From assembly GCA_902729315.2 (NCBI GenBank), contig LR746269.1, forward strand, positions 2,960,501 through 3,024,500: DNA of 64,000 bases, read 5' to 3'. Both the position numbers and the translations under genes were made by a program. This stretch comes from Spirodela intermedia. Taxonomy: Eukaryota; Streptophyta; Magnoliopsida; Alismatales; Araceae. This document shows, piece after piece, positions 34,501 to 47,383 of the stretch. Position 1 is the stretch's first letter; each line of letters begins with the position of its first letter. The notes under the pieces are model-generated. The model searched no databases, had not been told where the DNA came from, and saw only the letters and a program-made list of their open reading frames with translations.

Positions 34501-37500
34501 TCTATTGCATGATTGTAAAGTCTTCGCTACTCACTCATTGCCCTGAAATGAAAGAGCAATACCCTTCTTCCTCATCATGGAAAATCGTTGTGTGGTTTCT
34601 CCTATCGCAAATATAGGTGGCGCACTTTTGCCAAGTAGCTTTGTCTCCTCAAAATCCGACCATTCCATGTCCTTTCTGATTGTCCAAATAATTCCATGCT
34701 TTGTGATCACCTTTAATGGCCCAGTATTGGTGTCGAATTGTTCATAATAAATATTCTAATTTGTAGATCTGTTGGATGAACGAGATTGACAAATGAACTA
34801 GGGACTCTTCCAACATATCATCGATAAAAAGAGCAAACTGATCACAGATAGAGTCTCTTTTATGAGGTCTTTCAAATTAGAATCTTTACATTCAAAGAGC
34901 AACTCGATCCCCTAATTACTTGGGGTCATGTGATAGCATTTGATACTTGTTATGATGGATATATCACTGCCTAATTTGAAAATTTGCTGCCTGTAGGCTG
35001 TATGAGTTAGATTTAATTCTGTCTAGCTTATTAAAGTGCCCTTCGAAGTATGATCCATATTTCTGATTGTTGTATGCCAGTAGCATATCTGATAAACCTT
35101 ATTAAAATGCCCTTCGAACTTTTAGTCAATCTGCACACCAAAACTATGTCCTACTAGACTCTTTATAAAGGCCTGATAAATCAGAAATTTCCTAATTGTT
35201 TATGTTTTGCACGGTTACACCATGCGGTGGCGTGCACTACTGAAATAGTCTTTAATGAGCTGGTCCTACACTTCACCACTAAATTGGTCAAGTGGCGTGC
35301 AACATAGAATGGATAAATTAAGGGTGCTTAGAGAAAATTAAACATAAGAAAAGTTTAGTTCAGAAGTGAATTTAGAAAACGAATGTTATCACATGTTTTT
35401 GTTTAATAGTATATTGTGTGGACGAGCAAAATTCCTTTACTGTTTCCTAAATATATGTGGATGGCTTTTTCTTTGTGTGAGCATAACCTATTTATCCTTT
35501 TCTTCCTTTTCCTAGGATTGACTGATTGTTCTGTGACCACTTGTCATTAAAGTAATCCAAGTCATAACAGGGATTGACGATGAGCATTTTTTGTTGTCAT
35601 TTTGAAATCTTTGGTACTTGTCAGCTTCGAATTCTTGTGATAAGTCTTCTAGTAAGTAGTTAATGGTTGATGCCTCTTTTATAGATTATGGAGTCGTTAG
35701 GTCTGGTAATACTTTAATATGTTTTCTTTGCAGGTTATGTCAGATATTTTGCAGTTGGTGATTAACATTACCGATTTCTATCTCAGTAGTTTCACCTGTT
35801 AAGTATATTCTATCGTGGATATTTTTGCAAGTGGTAATTAACATTTCTGGTTTCCATCTTTAGTAACTGCACTTGAGTCACATTCAAAATTAAGTTTTTT
35901 ACAAATACGACAAATATTATGACTAAGATTACTAAAGTAAATTGCCACCGTCATTAAACCAAATTTTGATGTTCCTGGAACATGACGTGTAGGGATGCAC
36001 ATGATATCATGATCTGTTTTCTCCCGCACACTGAAATATTTTCCCTTTTTGTACGGTGTTGGAAGTTAGTGTGGGAACTCCATTTAATGATGTTACGCTG
36101 TTCAGCCAATTTGTCTCTTTGTGCTGGTTTAGTGATGATACTCATATATTATTCATTATTAAAAATCATTTCAGAGAATTTTCTAAATTCCTGGCACTTT
36201 TCCCAGTTATCATGCCTGATTTCTTTTAATTTCTTCTGATCAGGTCCGCAACTACACCCCACTTCCAGCAATTAACAACAGCATCAAGGTTAGTTAATTA
36301 GTCTAGGTCTATGGAAGTCTGTTCAACCAAATATTTCAATGCAAATTTTATTGTTTTTTAATCTAATCGTGAGCTAGTTGAGATTCAAATCTCATTTCCC
36401 GTGCATAATCCTGTCCTGTAATGACAAAAATCTACCGATGCTTTTCTAATATGTGTCAAGTAGGCAACATAAATTATTTATGCAGACTATTTAATTCTTG
36501 ATAATAATGCTGATTCTGGCTGTTGATAAAGATTCTTGTGGTTAATTCCACAGATGGAAGTGGGTATTGAAGATTGCCTGCACATTGAGTTTGAATATAA
36601 TAAAAGCAAGTAAGGTTAACTAGTATGGTACTTTTCTCTTTTATGGTGTTAGTCTTGGCTGCTGTTTTTTCTAACTTGATCTTAACTCGTGCAGGTATCA
36701 TCTAAAAGATGTTATAATCGGAAAAATATACTTTTTTCTTGTAAGAATCAAACTAAAAGATATGGAACTTGAGATTAGACGTAGGGAATCCACGGGATCT
36801 GGGTCTAATACGTATGTTGAGACAGAGACACTCGCAAAGTTTGAGCTGATGGATGGTGCTCCTGTAAGAGGTATTTGGCCCAAAATTTTCTGTTAGTAGA
36901 TAATACTAGTTAATATTCTCAGTCTATGTTCTAACGCATAATTGTCCTTAAAGATGCTGTATATTTGAATAAACCCATTACTCTTTAGATTTTCTAACTA
37001 TGAAACTTTGCGTTTGTCAAATGCTTCTGGATGGAGAAAATTGGCATATTCTTGAACCAACTGCACAATGAAGCTAGCATTGAGAACAATGTGAATCATG
37101 AGTGCATAGATGTTTTCCATGATGATATAAGTACTACAATAGGACTAGATGGATAGATGTTCTATAGGTTAGTGACATAATGAAGGTAGGCGCTGACACT
37201 TACGAAGGGCATAAGAAAGCCTATTTTGTGGGGCAGTTGGAGTGGAACTTCACCGCCTGAGGACTGGTTTCGTTTTTATATGGGAAATATGAATGAGTCA
37301 TTGGAGAATCTATTCATCAAATGTGTAGTATCGAGCAATTCTGTTGAAGTTATTGTGGATGTATGACCTCTATGTCAGAATCCCCGGTATAGTGGATTAG
37401 GTATAGGCATACTATCGTCAATGGGGGCTACTTAAATGGGATAGAAACGAACAGTAGCTCGTAATTCATGCAACCCGTTAAATGAAGGAATGTGAAGACA

Positions 37501-39398
37501 AATCACACATTCACAGGGCAAAGCTCTTCAGTGTCTAACTACTAGCAATTGGGATATAGCGACTAAATAGGCTGAGACATAACCGGTGGGAAAATGAGCT
37601 CATTCATCTTGGAAGGGTTGTTTACCGTTTATAAGCCTTTCCTACTATACTAGTTCCATTTAATATTTTGTAAATGTGGGTCTTTTTCGGATGATTTCAT
37701 CATTCTGTGGTGAAACTGCTCAAGATTTAGAAGGAACTAATTAATGATTTAGATTTAACTAGGTCTACTTATCGAACTTTCGCTTGCCAATATCAGAGTG
37801 GGATTCCATTAGTGCAACCTACCTCAGTATTGGTGGAGTGGCCACCATGTGGGATATCAGCTCTTGGGAGTCCCACCTCATTTAAAAGCGATGATCCTGA
37901 TGTGTCCAATTTCACCGAGACTCGCGCTTACGACCACCTATGGTGATATTTTTATGAGAAGCGTCAACTCACCTATTCCTTGAGGGTTCCTTGTCATTTA
38001 AAATCTGTCGGAGATTCTTCATTGCAGAAAAAAGCTAGATGATGATTTCAAACATTTTTTGATGAGGTGAAAAGACTGGGTGTCTAGACGTAACATTTGT
38101 ATCATTTAGCCAATACAATTGATGAACTTTTCCTCAAGGGGAAGTTGTGGATTAGAGTGTTTTATAACATTTGATTCCATTTTTGGAGTTAATTATATAA
38201 ACACTTTTATGTCTGTGCATAACTAATATACGAAAGATGAATTCGTTGTGGTACCCATTTTTGAAATTAAAAATTCCACATGGTGGGGTCAAAACTTGCC
38301 TGATTACTGGTTGCAAAAAGGATTTTTTCCCCACCAAGTATTTTTGGCTGCATTCAACATATGAGCTATCTTTCTAAGTTTGGAATAATTTCATGGGCCA
38401 AGTTTGATGTAATATTACAAGAATGAAAAGATGAAGCATTCTTGAAGAACTGATCACATCACAACCATCACTTGACACCAGTATACCACCCATTTCCCTA
38501 ATAAACTTAGGAGAACCAGATCTAGTAACGATTTTGAAGTGCAATATCTTTCTGTTCCAGGGGAACTTCTTTCTGCGGCTTAAAAGCTAGGGCTTGTGGT
38601 TCGTTATCAGTACCTGTTTTAGAGCGCTCCGTCCCTCCACATAAGGAACTGCATCATTCCTATACCTTTAATGGCATCTTTGATGCTAATTTCGCAAAAT
38701 TTTAAATCAAGGGTTTGCAGAAATAGAGGGATGGGATGGGTTAGTGTTAATCAGAAAGGGAGGAGAAAACCACATGGGCTGTGATTGTAAGAAGCAAATG
38801 GTAGAAAATGGCCCTTGTCTTCTCCCCTTAGCACCTTCTCATTCTTAATTTTTTATATTACTTATGGTTTCCTTGGGCGGAGGTTTAGTCTGTCAAAGCG
38901 TCAACAGATTTTCCTGGTATTGGGGAATCACAACATGCTCTAAATTGAGACGTACTCCACCATACTTGATCATACTCTACCATGGGCAGAACCAAGAAAA
39001 GCTTCAACTCAGTTCCTTGTTCAGATAATTGAAAGAAGATGTTAATGGAAATCGATTTCCTTCTGTGGAATTCCCTTCTGGCACCCTACAAAGCTAGAAA
39101 TATAGAATACTTTTAAATATATATGTGCTAGGTTCATTCGGCTTTCATTTGAATGAACATATTTTACAATATTCACCTTCTCCTCCACTTAAAGATATAT
39201 TTTGTTTTCAACGTTGCAGGAGAATCAATCCCGATTAGGTTATTTTTGAGCCCGTATGACTTGACACCAACATATCGCAACACCAACAACAAGTTTAGTG
39301 TGAAGTATTTCTTGAACCTTGTCCTCGTGGATGAAGAGAACCGGCGCTACTTCAAGCAGCAGGAGATCACAATGTACCGCCTTTTAGAGGGCTCCTGA
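28550..39398 (+). CDS. VPS26: Vacuolar protein sorting-associated protein 26 (retromer)
   Basis: Arrestin-fold subunit of the retromer core (VPS26-VPS29-VPS35), which recycles receptors such as vacuolar sorting receptors from endosomes. Eleven coding exons: 28550-28552, 29012-29086, 30255-30326, 30430-30502, 31122-31166, 32204-32315, 34281-34347, 36244-36288, 36554-36609, 36695-36870 and 39220-39398. They sum to 903 bases (300 aa), with all phases matching and all introns GT-AG. Family segments in order: NYIVGAFKSPCDISITFSDG, TRMVPLFQSQENI, ELYVDRGNFYDFTSLVRELD, ERKTYPFEFSTVEMPYESYN, VEIEDCLHIEFEYNKSKYH-like (here VGIEDCLHIEF), LEIRRRESTGSGSNTYVETE, GESIPIRLFLSPYDLTPTYR and VDEENRRYFKQQEITMYRL. 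Length and sequence are those of an intact gene. Exon 1 contributes only the ATG (GCCATG|GTAAGT), a split-start structure. Intron 10 is 2.35 kb and is partly duplicated at 12.8-14.2 kb. The 5' UTR probably starts near 28000. Confidence 0.96.
29191..29468 (+). repeat. Tandem duplication in VPS26 intron 2
   Basis: Two units of about 149 and 129 bases (29191-29339 and 29340-29468) share AATTAGATAA, GAGCCCATTGTATTTCAAGG and CATCCTCACCCATAACCCTG, with moderate divergence. They lie wholly in the intron. Origin unknown. Confidence 0.9.
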
Positions 39399-39408
39399 AG
39401 CTAACACA

Positions 39409-39433
39409 GCCCCGCCCCGCCCCGCCCCGCCCC
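39409..39433 (+). repeat. (GCCCC)5 in the VPS26 3' UTR
   Basis: Five perfect GCCCC units 11 bases after the stop codon. The duplicated copy at about 14382 has a single unit, so the array is specific to the functional gene. Confidence 0.95.
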
Positions 39434-40248
39434 TGTGGCACATTTGCTTCCCTTTCTTAAGAACGAGCTGGAAATAAATGCACAGGCCGTCGCATGATTA
39501 ATCATCTCCTCTCTTCTCTCTCCATTCTGTTCCTGGTGTCTGGTTACTGTGATAGTTTTTTGAGTGTTCTACATGTTAGGCACGCTTACCTCTGATCGCA
39601 GTGTACCATTGAAGAAGTTGCCTTCCTGTGGACAAGCCGTCCTCAGGTCAATTTGTCCTACATTCTTCCCAGTTGGTTTCTTTCACCTTTCCTCATCTCT
39701 GTAGTCCACGACATTTGATTAGAAATAGACCTTATCATTGTTCGTAGATTTCGTTGTAGTAGTAATATTAGTGGTGCTGGTGGGAGTTCTAGCGGTAATA
39801 TGGTGGTATTGGTGGCCGTATTTAAACTATTCATCGAGGCCTATATTGAACTCTTTTCTTTCTCTTTATTTTATTTCTTATGCGATAGTTCTAGTTAGAA
39901 TTTCCAGCCAAAGAGAGAGACATAGAGAGAGGGAGAGAGGTGGAGAGAGAGAGAAATATAGCTTCTTATTTTGAGTTTTAATGCGAAAAAAGCCCATATG
40001 AAGATACCAATTTTGCGTAAGTTTCATTTTTATGGTAAACATAAGAATTGACCTCTACTAGTATTTCTTTTCTTCAATAAGGTGAAGCAGTCCCAAAAGG
40101 TAATGTTCTAAAGATTTAAATAGAATTTAGCATATGCTTTCATATGCCTTCATATGGTGGGTAATAATGTAAGTAGAGCCATTTTAACCTAGGACTCTAT
40201 TTGTTCATTCTCAACCACATTATAATCCTGCATATGATTGAAGGTATA

Positions 40249-40278
40249 ATGATGATGATGATGATGATGATGATGATG
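40249..40278 (+). repeat. (ATG)10 trinucleotide repeat
   Basis: Ten perfect ATG units in the VPS26 3' flank. The homologous place in the segmental copy (about 15055-15065) has no array. Confidence 0.95.
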
Positions 40279-41603
40279 CTCTTGGTTTATGTGGATCACC
40301 ATACTTTGCACTGCACCTCAGGGTAGTGAGAATGAGTCACTTAGGGATTTACCCAAACATATATGACATTTTGTGCATCAATTAAAAACTTAGGGAAGAG
40401 AGTTTTCCTCAATAGGGCTTTTGATGCATGATAAAATAAAAGATCCCTTTAATATGATATGTAAACTTGTAGATTTGTACACTTGAGATGATCAATTATA
40501 ATTGATTGAGATGAGAGCTCTAGGAGAAGGGAGTGAGGACTCCTTTTCAGGATTCAAAATGATTATAACCAAATAAAATATGAATTATGATTAAGAAACA
40601 ATGAAATTCCATTATGTCAGTGAAATGGCTGATCTACATGGAATCAAAATTGGTTATGAGAGATGCCTCAGTTCTAGACGTGCCTTTAAGTACAAATATT
40701 TATGGTTCAGTTTGTGTATAAATTTTTCACGAAAACCACAAAAGCTAAATCAATTTGGTCTAATTTCACTCCATACACAGATACTTATTTCTCTTTGAGT
40801 AAGAAAAATTAAGTTTTGCCCCCATTTCATATCTTGTTGACTTATTGATGTACTTGTAAGCCACTATCTTAGTCAGTTGGGCCATCCTCTTCACAAACAC
40901 AACTAAAGTAAATTAGCATGTACTTCTTTGCTTCATGTAATCTAACTTGCTCCCCTTTTTTCATGACTGGAGTAGCTCTAACACCTCATATCTGGTCATT
41001 AATATTAACTTTTATATAATATGCATTGTGTGACTCTTTTTTGCTAAATTTTACAAACTTATCACAGCTCAAACAGTATAGCATATCAGTGTATGGTAGC
41101 CCCAATTAACCATGCTAATACTTTAAGAGTTTCTATCTCCAATAAAGATCAAGATGCATAGAGAAATGTGCAGTCTATTACTTGCACACTATGCATCATT
41201 ACCATGATCTTTGATTATAAAAGGTATTCTCCTTTTCATGTATGTCCATATGTATATTTCACAAGTATTTACAATGCTCACACAATAAAATTAATGGCGC
41301 ATGAGATTAGAACTTGCATCTGCAAGGAAATTGCCTCAAATTGTGCTATTGAAAGGTATTAGAAATCCTTTCATCAGAAATATAACTTCCAAGGTCAAAT
41401 CTTGATGCATCAATGATTAACTCTTCACAAGTCAATGGCAATAATTCCTAAAATCAAGTGGTAAGATGTACATCGCATATAAATCAATCAATAAATGCCA
41501 TGTAACATTGAGCGTTTCATAACACAGCACTCAGTACATCAGTAGGTTTTTACGGTACTTTTGAGTGATAACCAATGCCTCCTACCTGACTTGCACTGGT
41601 CAC

Positions 41604-41663
41604 TATATATATATGTGTGTGTGTATATATATATATATAGTGAGAGAGAGAGAGAGAGAGAGA
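41604..41663 (+). repeat. Compound (TA)n(TG)n(TA)n(GA)n microsatellite
   Basis: Runs of TA, then TG, then TA, then GA within about 60 bases. Confidence 0.95.
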
Positions 41664-42147
41664 ATACAGGCAAAATGCCGTGCAAATAGGAACAACTTAC
41701 TTGGTGGGCAAGAGAAAAAGAAGAAAAGAACAGCAAAAACGAAAATCAATTTGACTAATGTGCATGGTGAATCAGTGGATTATTGTGTGCTAAGAAATCC
41801 CAATAGCCAGGCCTTTAAACAGGCTGAATAAAAGGTTTTCAAGGAACCAAATCTCAAGACCTTAAGAAAACCAACCTACGGAACAAGTGTCAGAACACCA
41901 ATCTCCAGAAAGGCCATCTTGGAATGACTGGGAAATAAGATCGAACTACTCACTCATCTCTCTATAATGTGCAGACATTTAGAAACTTGGTTATGATGAT
42001 ATCGAACATGTTATGTCACTTCAAACATGACCATGGTTTTGAAGGGTGTATCAGATGCTCAACTTTGTGATGTCAACATGGCTACAACCAGAGAGAGACA
42101 TTGATCTACAGTGTTTCATTTCAGAATAGACTTCTCCACGAAGCCCT

Positions 42148-42151
<4 letters not shown>

Positions 42152-42211
<60 letters not shown>
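42152..42211 (+). repeat. (GA)30 microsatellite
   Basis: About 60 bases of perfect GA, 0.44 kb beyond the stop of the BAP31-like gene. Confidence 0.95.
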
Positions 42212-42214
<3 letters not shown>

Positions 42215-42649
42215 TGAAGAGGCCATTGCACAGTTAAATGAGAAGCATGCACTAAATAAAAGGAAGAACAAATAGTAAAGGTATCATTAGCTTACATATT
42301 AGAGTTGTTCCTCTCTACAGAATGGCCTCCTCATTAAAACCCTCTCGTAGTTCAACAAGTCCTGACAACAACAAAAGAGGCAATTCAAGAGGAAGATGAA
42401 ATCTTGTCACTGAAATCAGAATGTTTTCACGAGATGATATGAGTTACCAAACACCTGCATATTTTTACAGAACACTGAAGAAACCACTCTCACTGGGCAC
42501 GAATTATTTCTCAAAACTTACTCCAAGTGGTCAATTATTACCAGTGAAGCAGAATGATGGACACTTTTGGATGAAACGGAAACCTTGTCAATCATCAAAA
42601 GCTCTCTTGCATATGGAAACCTTATGACGGACACACTGCACAAGCTCTC

Positions 42650-45600
42650 TTATGAGTTTTTCTTGCTGTCAGAGCGTGATAACCGCTGATCGATCGACTG
42701 CAGCTGGTTTCGTAGGTTCTGGTTCTCCTCCAATAAGCGGTCATACTCAAGAAGGAAACCTTCTGACTGCTTCCTCAGAGCTAGAGCGTTAGCTTCTGCA
42801 GCCTTCACCTCCTTCATTGTGGATTCGGACTCTGATCGCAGACTCGAAATCGTCGCCTTCAATTGAGTGATTTCCTGTTCACGTGCCTTGAGCTGGTCCA
42901 CAGCTCCGTTCTTTCCCTCCTCCGCCATTCTACTCTGTTTTGTTACAGCTTCCACGCTCTTTCGTAGAACACGAAGCTCTCTAATATAGTGGTGCATTCG
43001 ATCAATAATCAGAGCAAGAAATAGAGAATATCCTGCACAGAGGAGGAGTCACATCAATGGAATAAATACGATGCCAAAACCCTCCAAAGAAGAAACGGAA
43101 AGATAAAAGCTAATTAGATGTACAGTAGAAACCTAAAGTTTGACCACTTTAATAATTCGTAGATCTGTTGTCACTCAATCATGGCTGGCATCACGAGAAC
43201 GATGGTTTTTGGACAAATAGAGCATCTGATGCCTCATTCTAGCAAAAAACAATATTTGAAACAAAAAACCGCTCAACGTGAAGAAAAGTGTACTCGTTAG
43301 TAGATCAGATTAATTTAAACTTTCAAACAGCATATGCAAGTTTATTCCTTTGAAGTGCAAGTCTCTCAAACAAACAGCAATGAGCAGGGATGATGATTAA
43401 ATATTTTTTTGGGATAATGTGCTACACTTGTTCCTGTATCCATGACAGAGGAATAAAATGGAGTTCGACAATGAGTTATATCAAAACTCTCTATCCTGTC
43501 CTCAAGGTTCTCTGTTGACTTCAGCAAAGAAGGCCCTATTTCATTGAACTGAGTGATTCTGTGACTGTATCCTAACACCATTACCCAAGTAGACACGACA
43601 TGCAACCATAGAAGTTAATTAACTCACTACCATACGTCTAAGACCATCATCAAGTGAAGACATGGAGGTCCCAAACAGAGCAAGAAATTTTCCAATTTTC
43701 TGGAAAATGAAAATAGTTTTCTGGGAAATTTACCCAAATAACATCTTCAATAGAGAGGTTCAGACCTCTCTATCAAATCACAATAGCTTATTGGACATAA
43801 ATAAAATAAGCAATTACAGTTAAATACACAACCCAGAGAGACGATAAGTATGATTGTACAATATAACATATTTCATATCTTTATGCGTAGTCATATGACT
43901 AAGCACTGGGTGGGTCCTAACAAGAAACTTCCATCGAGTGTCAGGAGCACCTGCCAAATATCAGCATCTCCAACCTAAATCTTATAAACATTCTTTGCAC
44001 AAGCTTATTCTCTCTCCCTTAAAACTACCCCCCAAACCCTCTCGAGCATTTTTCCCGTCCTTCCTAAGGCTTCTTATCTCACCAACCATACCCAATCAAA
44101 ATCTCCGTGGGCACCACCCCTCCTGGTCCACTCCAAAAGGGAAAAATCCTATGTTTTCGGCTTGGACTAAATCAGGTAATTCCTTAAAATAAAAAATGGA
44201 GTAATTCGGATATTCCTTGCAATCCTCATTTTTTTTTTTCATATCTGTAGCACAAGAACATCTTGCCAACACTGCATGACACTACTTCACTATGGCAAAA
44301 ATCGGATGTGATTACAAAGTCAACGTCACTTCATGAAAAGAGTACAAAACACCACCTTAAAAGTAAATCTCATTTCGCCTCTAGAAAAAAAAAAATTGCT
44401 TTCTTGAGATCTGATAGATATCATGGACAAATAATGATGAAAAATAGTGTACATAATTTCCTTAATACCAGTTGTTTACATCAAGGGATGGTTTCTGATG
44501 TGCATCCATGTACCTAATATGGATTACTATACTCTGCCAGCCTTAGAGGAGGTTATTTTTATAGACAGTATGCAGAAGGTGGGCAGGACTTGGGATGAGT
44601 TAGAAAATAAGTTAGAACTGTGAAAAAGTATCATAAAGACTAAAGTTTCAACGATCAATATAACATATATGAAGTGTGATCTGAATCGAAAAATAAAGAA
44701 AAATGGAAATCATATTGAGTTCACAACGAGACTTTCACAGAGAAAGAGATTTCGAGTACCTTAGCCAATTGAAAGGGAGTTATTGATAAGAATGTAATGC
44801 GTATGAAATTACAAATATTTGGGCAAAATGTAGAGAAAATTCCTGAACACAGCATAGTTGTCATATGTAAATTCCTAAACAAAACTACACTAGCACAGCT
44901 ATTGTTACCCATAAAATAGAAGCATGAGCTATTGTAATAAAAATGAACAACTAAACTATCAGAGAGCATTAAAACATAATAAATAAGTGGCAATAGAAGG
45001 TAGAGTCTATCAAAGCCTCAAGATGCTCAGAGAAGATTGATATCAGTATCCTGTTGAAATGCACTAAAATCAATTCTGTAAGGTACAAAAAATTGATGAA
45101 AACAGAAAATACTATTCGAGCAACTTTAATGTTGACTGACTGTGATAAGTGAATAGGAGGAATAACGTCCAAATTTATAATCATATCAGGTTTGGTGCGG
45201 TTGATAAAAATATGATCTAAAAGATAAATCATGTTCACCAAATAAATATTGCACCTGAACAGACACTTCGAAAAAGGAAGCAGATGAAATTTCCTAAAGC
45301 TCAGTTATGAGTTAGATGGACAATCTTGCTCACATTTGGACATCATTTAGTACTAGATTAAGAAATAAACGACAAAATACTCACAGGGAGCAAATCAATA
45401 AGAAAACTAAATGCAATGGTACGAGAGAAAGTGATGAAAGCCACACACTGACTAACAGTGATGTTAACTAGAAATTTCGAAAGACAGAAATCACTCAAAT
45501 GTATTCTACCTGAAGCTGAAGGAAACTGAAAATTCCTGCTCAATGATGCGAATCACAAATATAGTCTCATCCACTGTCAACTTTCTAAGTGGCCAAATCG

Positions 45601-47383
45601 AGGCATGACAATATGATCTCAATTGAGTAGAAGGTTAAGAACAGGTGCCAATTCAACTGATGAATACAGGTCGAGGTCAGCTTTAATAAAATTTTATCCT
45701 AAGATGCATCCAAGATATTATCCAAGATGTGAATACGTACTATAACTATAATGATCGAAGTTACTACAGACTACATATTATTGGATAATCTTAAGATGCA
45801 TGCAAGACGCTATGCAAGCTCAGTACAAGCCATGGAAACTACGGCTGAAAGATTATCCACTCTGTTTTCTGGTAAAGTTCAAAACCGTAGTGAACTTAGA
45901 AATCTTATACTTTGGGGAAAAATTGTAAAGTACACACTACAGTTATAATGATTAAACATATAACAGATACTTATTATTGCCTTAAAATTCCTTATAAGTC
46001 AGAGAGACTATTTCATATCTAAAGTGAAACTAGAAAAAACTTGTAGGTTCTCAGGAAAACATATGGCCTTGAGAAAAAACATCCTATAACCAAATAGGTA
46101 ACAAAAAAAATTAGGATAACTGAAAAATATTTTCAGAAATATGCATCAAAATTGACTGTAAAATTTTTCTTTATCATGAAAGTATGCCCTTATCCCTCTA
46201 TCTATTAAATCCTAACAGACCAAGGATTTACAGGACGAAAATTAGCATAATCAAATTCCAGAAATAGATAAATGATTCAGAACGGCATCAATCATAAACT
46301 GCCCTTAGCTTCAGTTAGCATTCAGTTTCCATCGTATAGCTATCAGATGATAGCTCCTAAAAACCTTCTCAAATTCAACAATGGATTACATCAAAACACC
46401 TTGACCAGGGACCATTCAAAAAGACAAACAAGGATAAACAGAGGAAAATTTTCTGTCATATCGATTCATAGAATACTTGTTGGTTATGTACAATTATTCG
46501 GCCTCAAAAAAAGAAAACTACCTATGTTGAATCCCACGATTATAGGATACTCAACCAAAGTAGGAAACTGGCCAACAATAGGAAAATGACCAAGAACCTA
46601 ATCGACAGTGGACACTGACAACAATAGGAAACTGACCAGCAACCTAACCAACATGGAAACTGACCAACAACCTAACCCTTAATTTAAGGTTTTTTTCCCA
46701 CAATCATGGTCAAACAACTTGATATATCAAACAGTTGGTTTTGAACGGATTTCTTATTGGCATGAAATGGAAAAAAACCCTATGATATCCTGTATCTGAA
46801 AGGACACAAGCGATCAGTGGCGGATGAAAGCACCGAGATCATAAATAGGATCGCAAATCTCTCACACAGAGACTTCAGGCCAGAGAGAGGGATGTGAGTT
46901 TAGGAAATCTACGATGGACATCAATACCCAGTTCACGATATCGTTCAGATATCTATCATAGGACGCTGCAGGGGTCACCATAGTTCAGCTCAATTATAAG
47001 AACACAATATTCTCTAGTACAATCACTGGATCACAGAAGAGGGAAAAGTGATAATCCGGGAAATCAGGCACGGAAGATACATATTACATACCCATGAGGG
47101 AAGCCTCGAGCAAGTGGCGGCTCCAAAGCACCTGGTCCGTAGGGTTGAGCCCAACGAAGCCATCTTCCCCCGCGGCACGGCGCTGGATCTTGACTATACC
47201 GTGGAGACTCGAAACGAGGACGACGAAGAGTGTGGCGGCCACGGTGCGGACGGCGACGGGGCCCCGTCCCCGCTTCAGGTGGTCGAGGCTGAGCAGAACC
47301 AGCTTCCGCAGCGGCGTCTTGATGAGGAGGAGCACCACCACCCCGGCCTCCACCCCCACCACCGTGAACAACAACTGGATCAT
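42650..47383 (-). CDS. BAP31-like endoplasmic reticulum membrane protein
   Basis: Plant homologue of B-cell receptor-associated protein 31, an ER membrane chaperone and cargo-sorting factor. Exon 1 is 47383-47092 and exon 2 is 43032-42650, joined across a 4.06-kb intron; together 224 aa with matching phase (MG|YSLF). Segments: MIQLLFTVVGVEAGVVVLLL (TM1), PLRKLVLLSLDHLKRGRGP, VAATLFVVLVSSLHGIVKI (TM2), NPTDQVLWSRHLLEASLMG, YSLFLALIIDRMHHYIRELR (TM3), then a long coiled coil (about 125-215, heptad-like AVDQLKAREQEITQLKATIS). The protein ends KKNS, a canonical KKxx ER-retrieval signal. The frame is open 35 codons upstream (ATG at 47488), but family members begin at MIQLL, so 47383 was chosen. 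Exon 1 is GC-rich, exon 2 is not. Confidence 0.93.

Larger units (their letters stand above)
39399..42649. other. Convergent intergenic region between VPS26 and the BAP31-like gene
   Basis: Holds the VPS26 3' UTR and flank. The part up to about 41068 is duplicated at 14.4-15.87 kb. Microsatellites are listed separately. No gene recognised; the small frame at 42421-42627 has no family resemblance and lies in the 3' flank of the BAP31-like gene. Confidence 0.5.
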
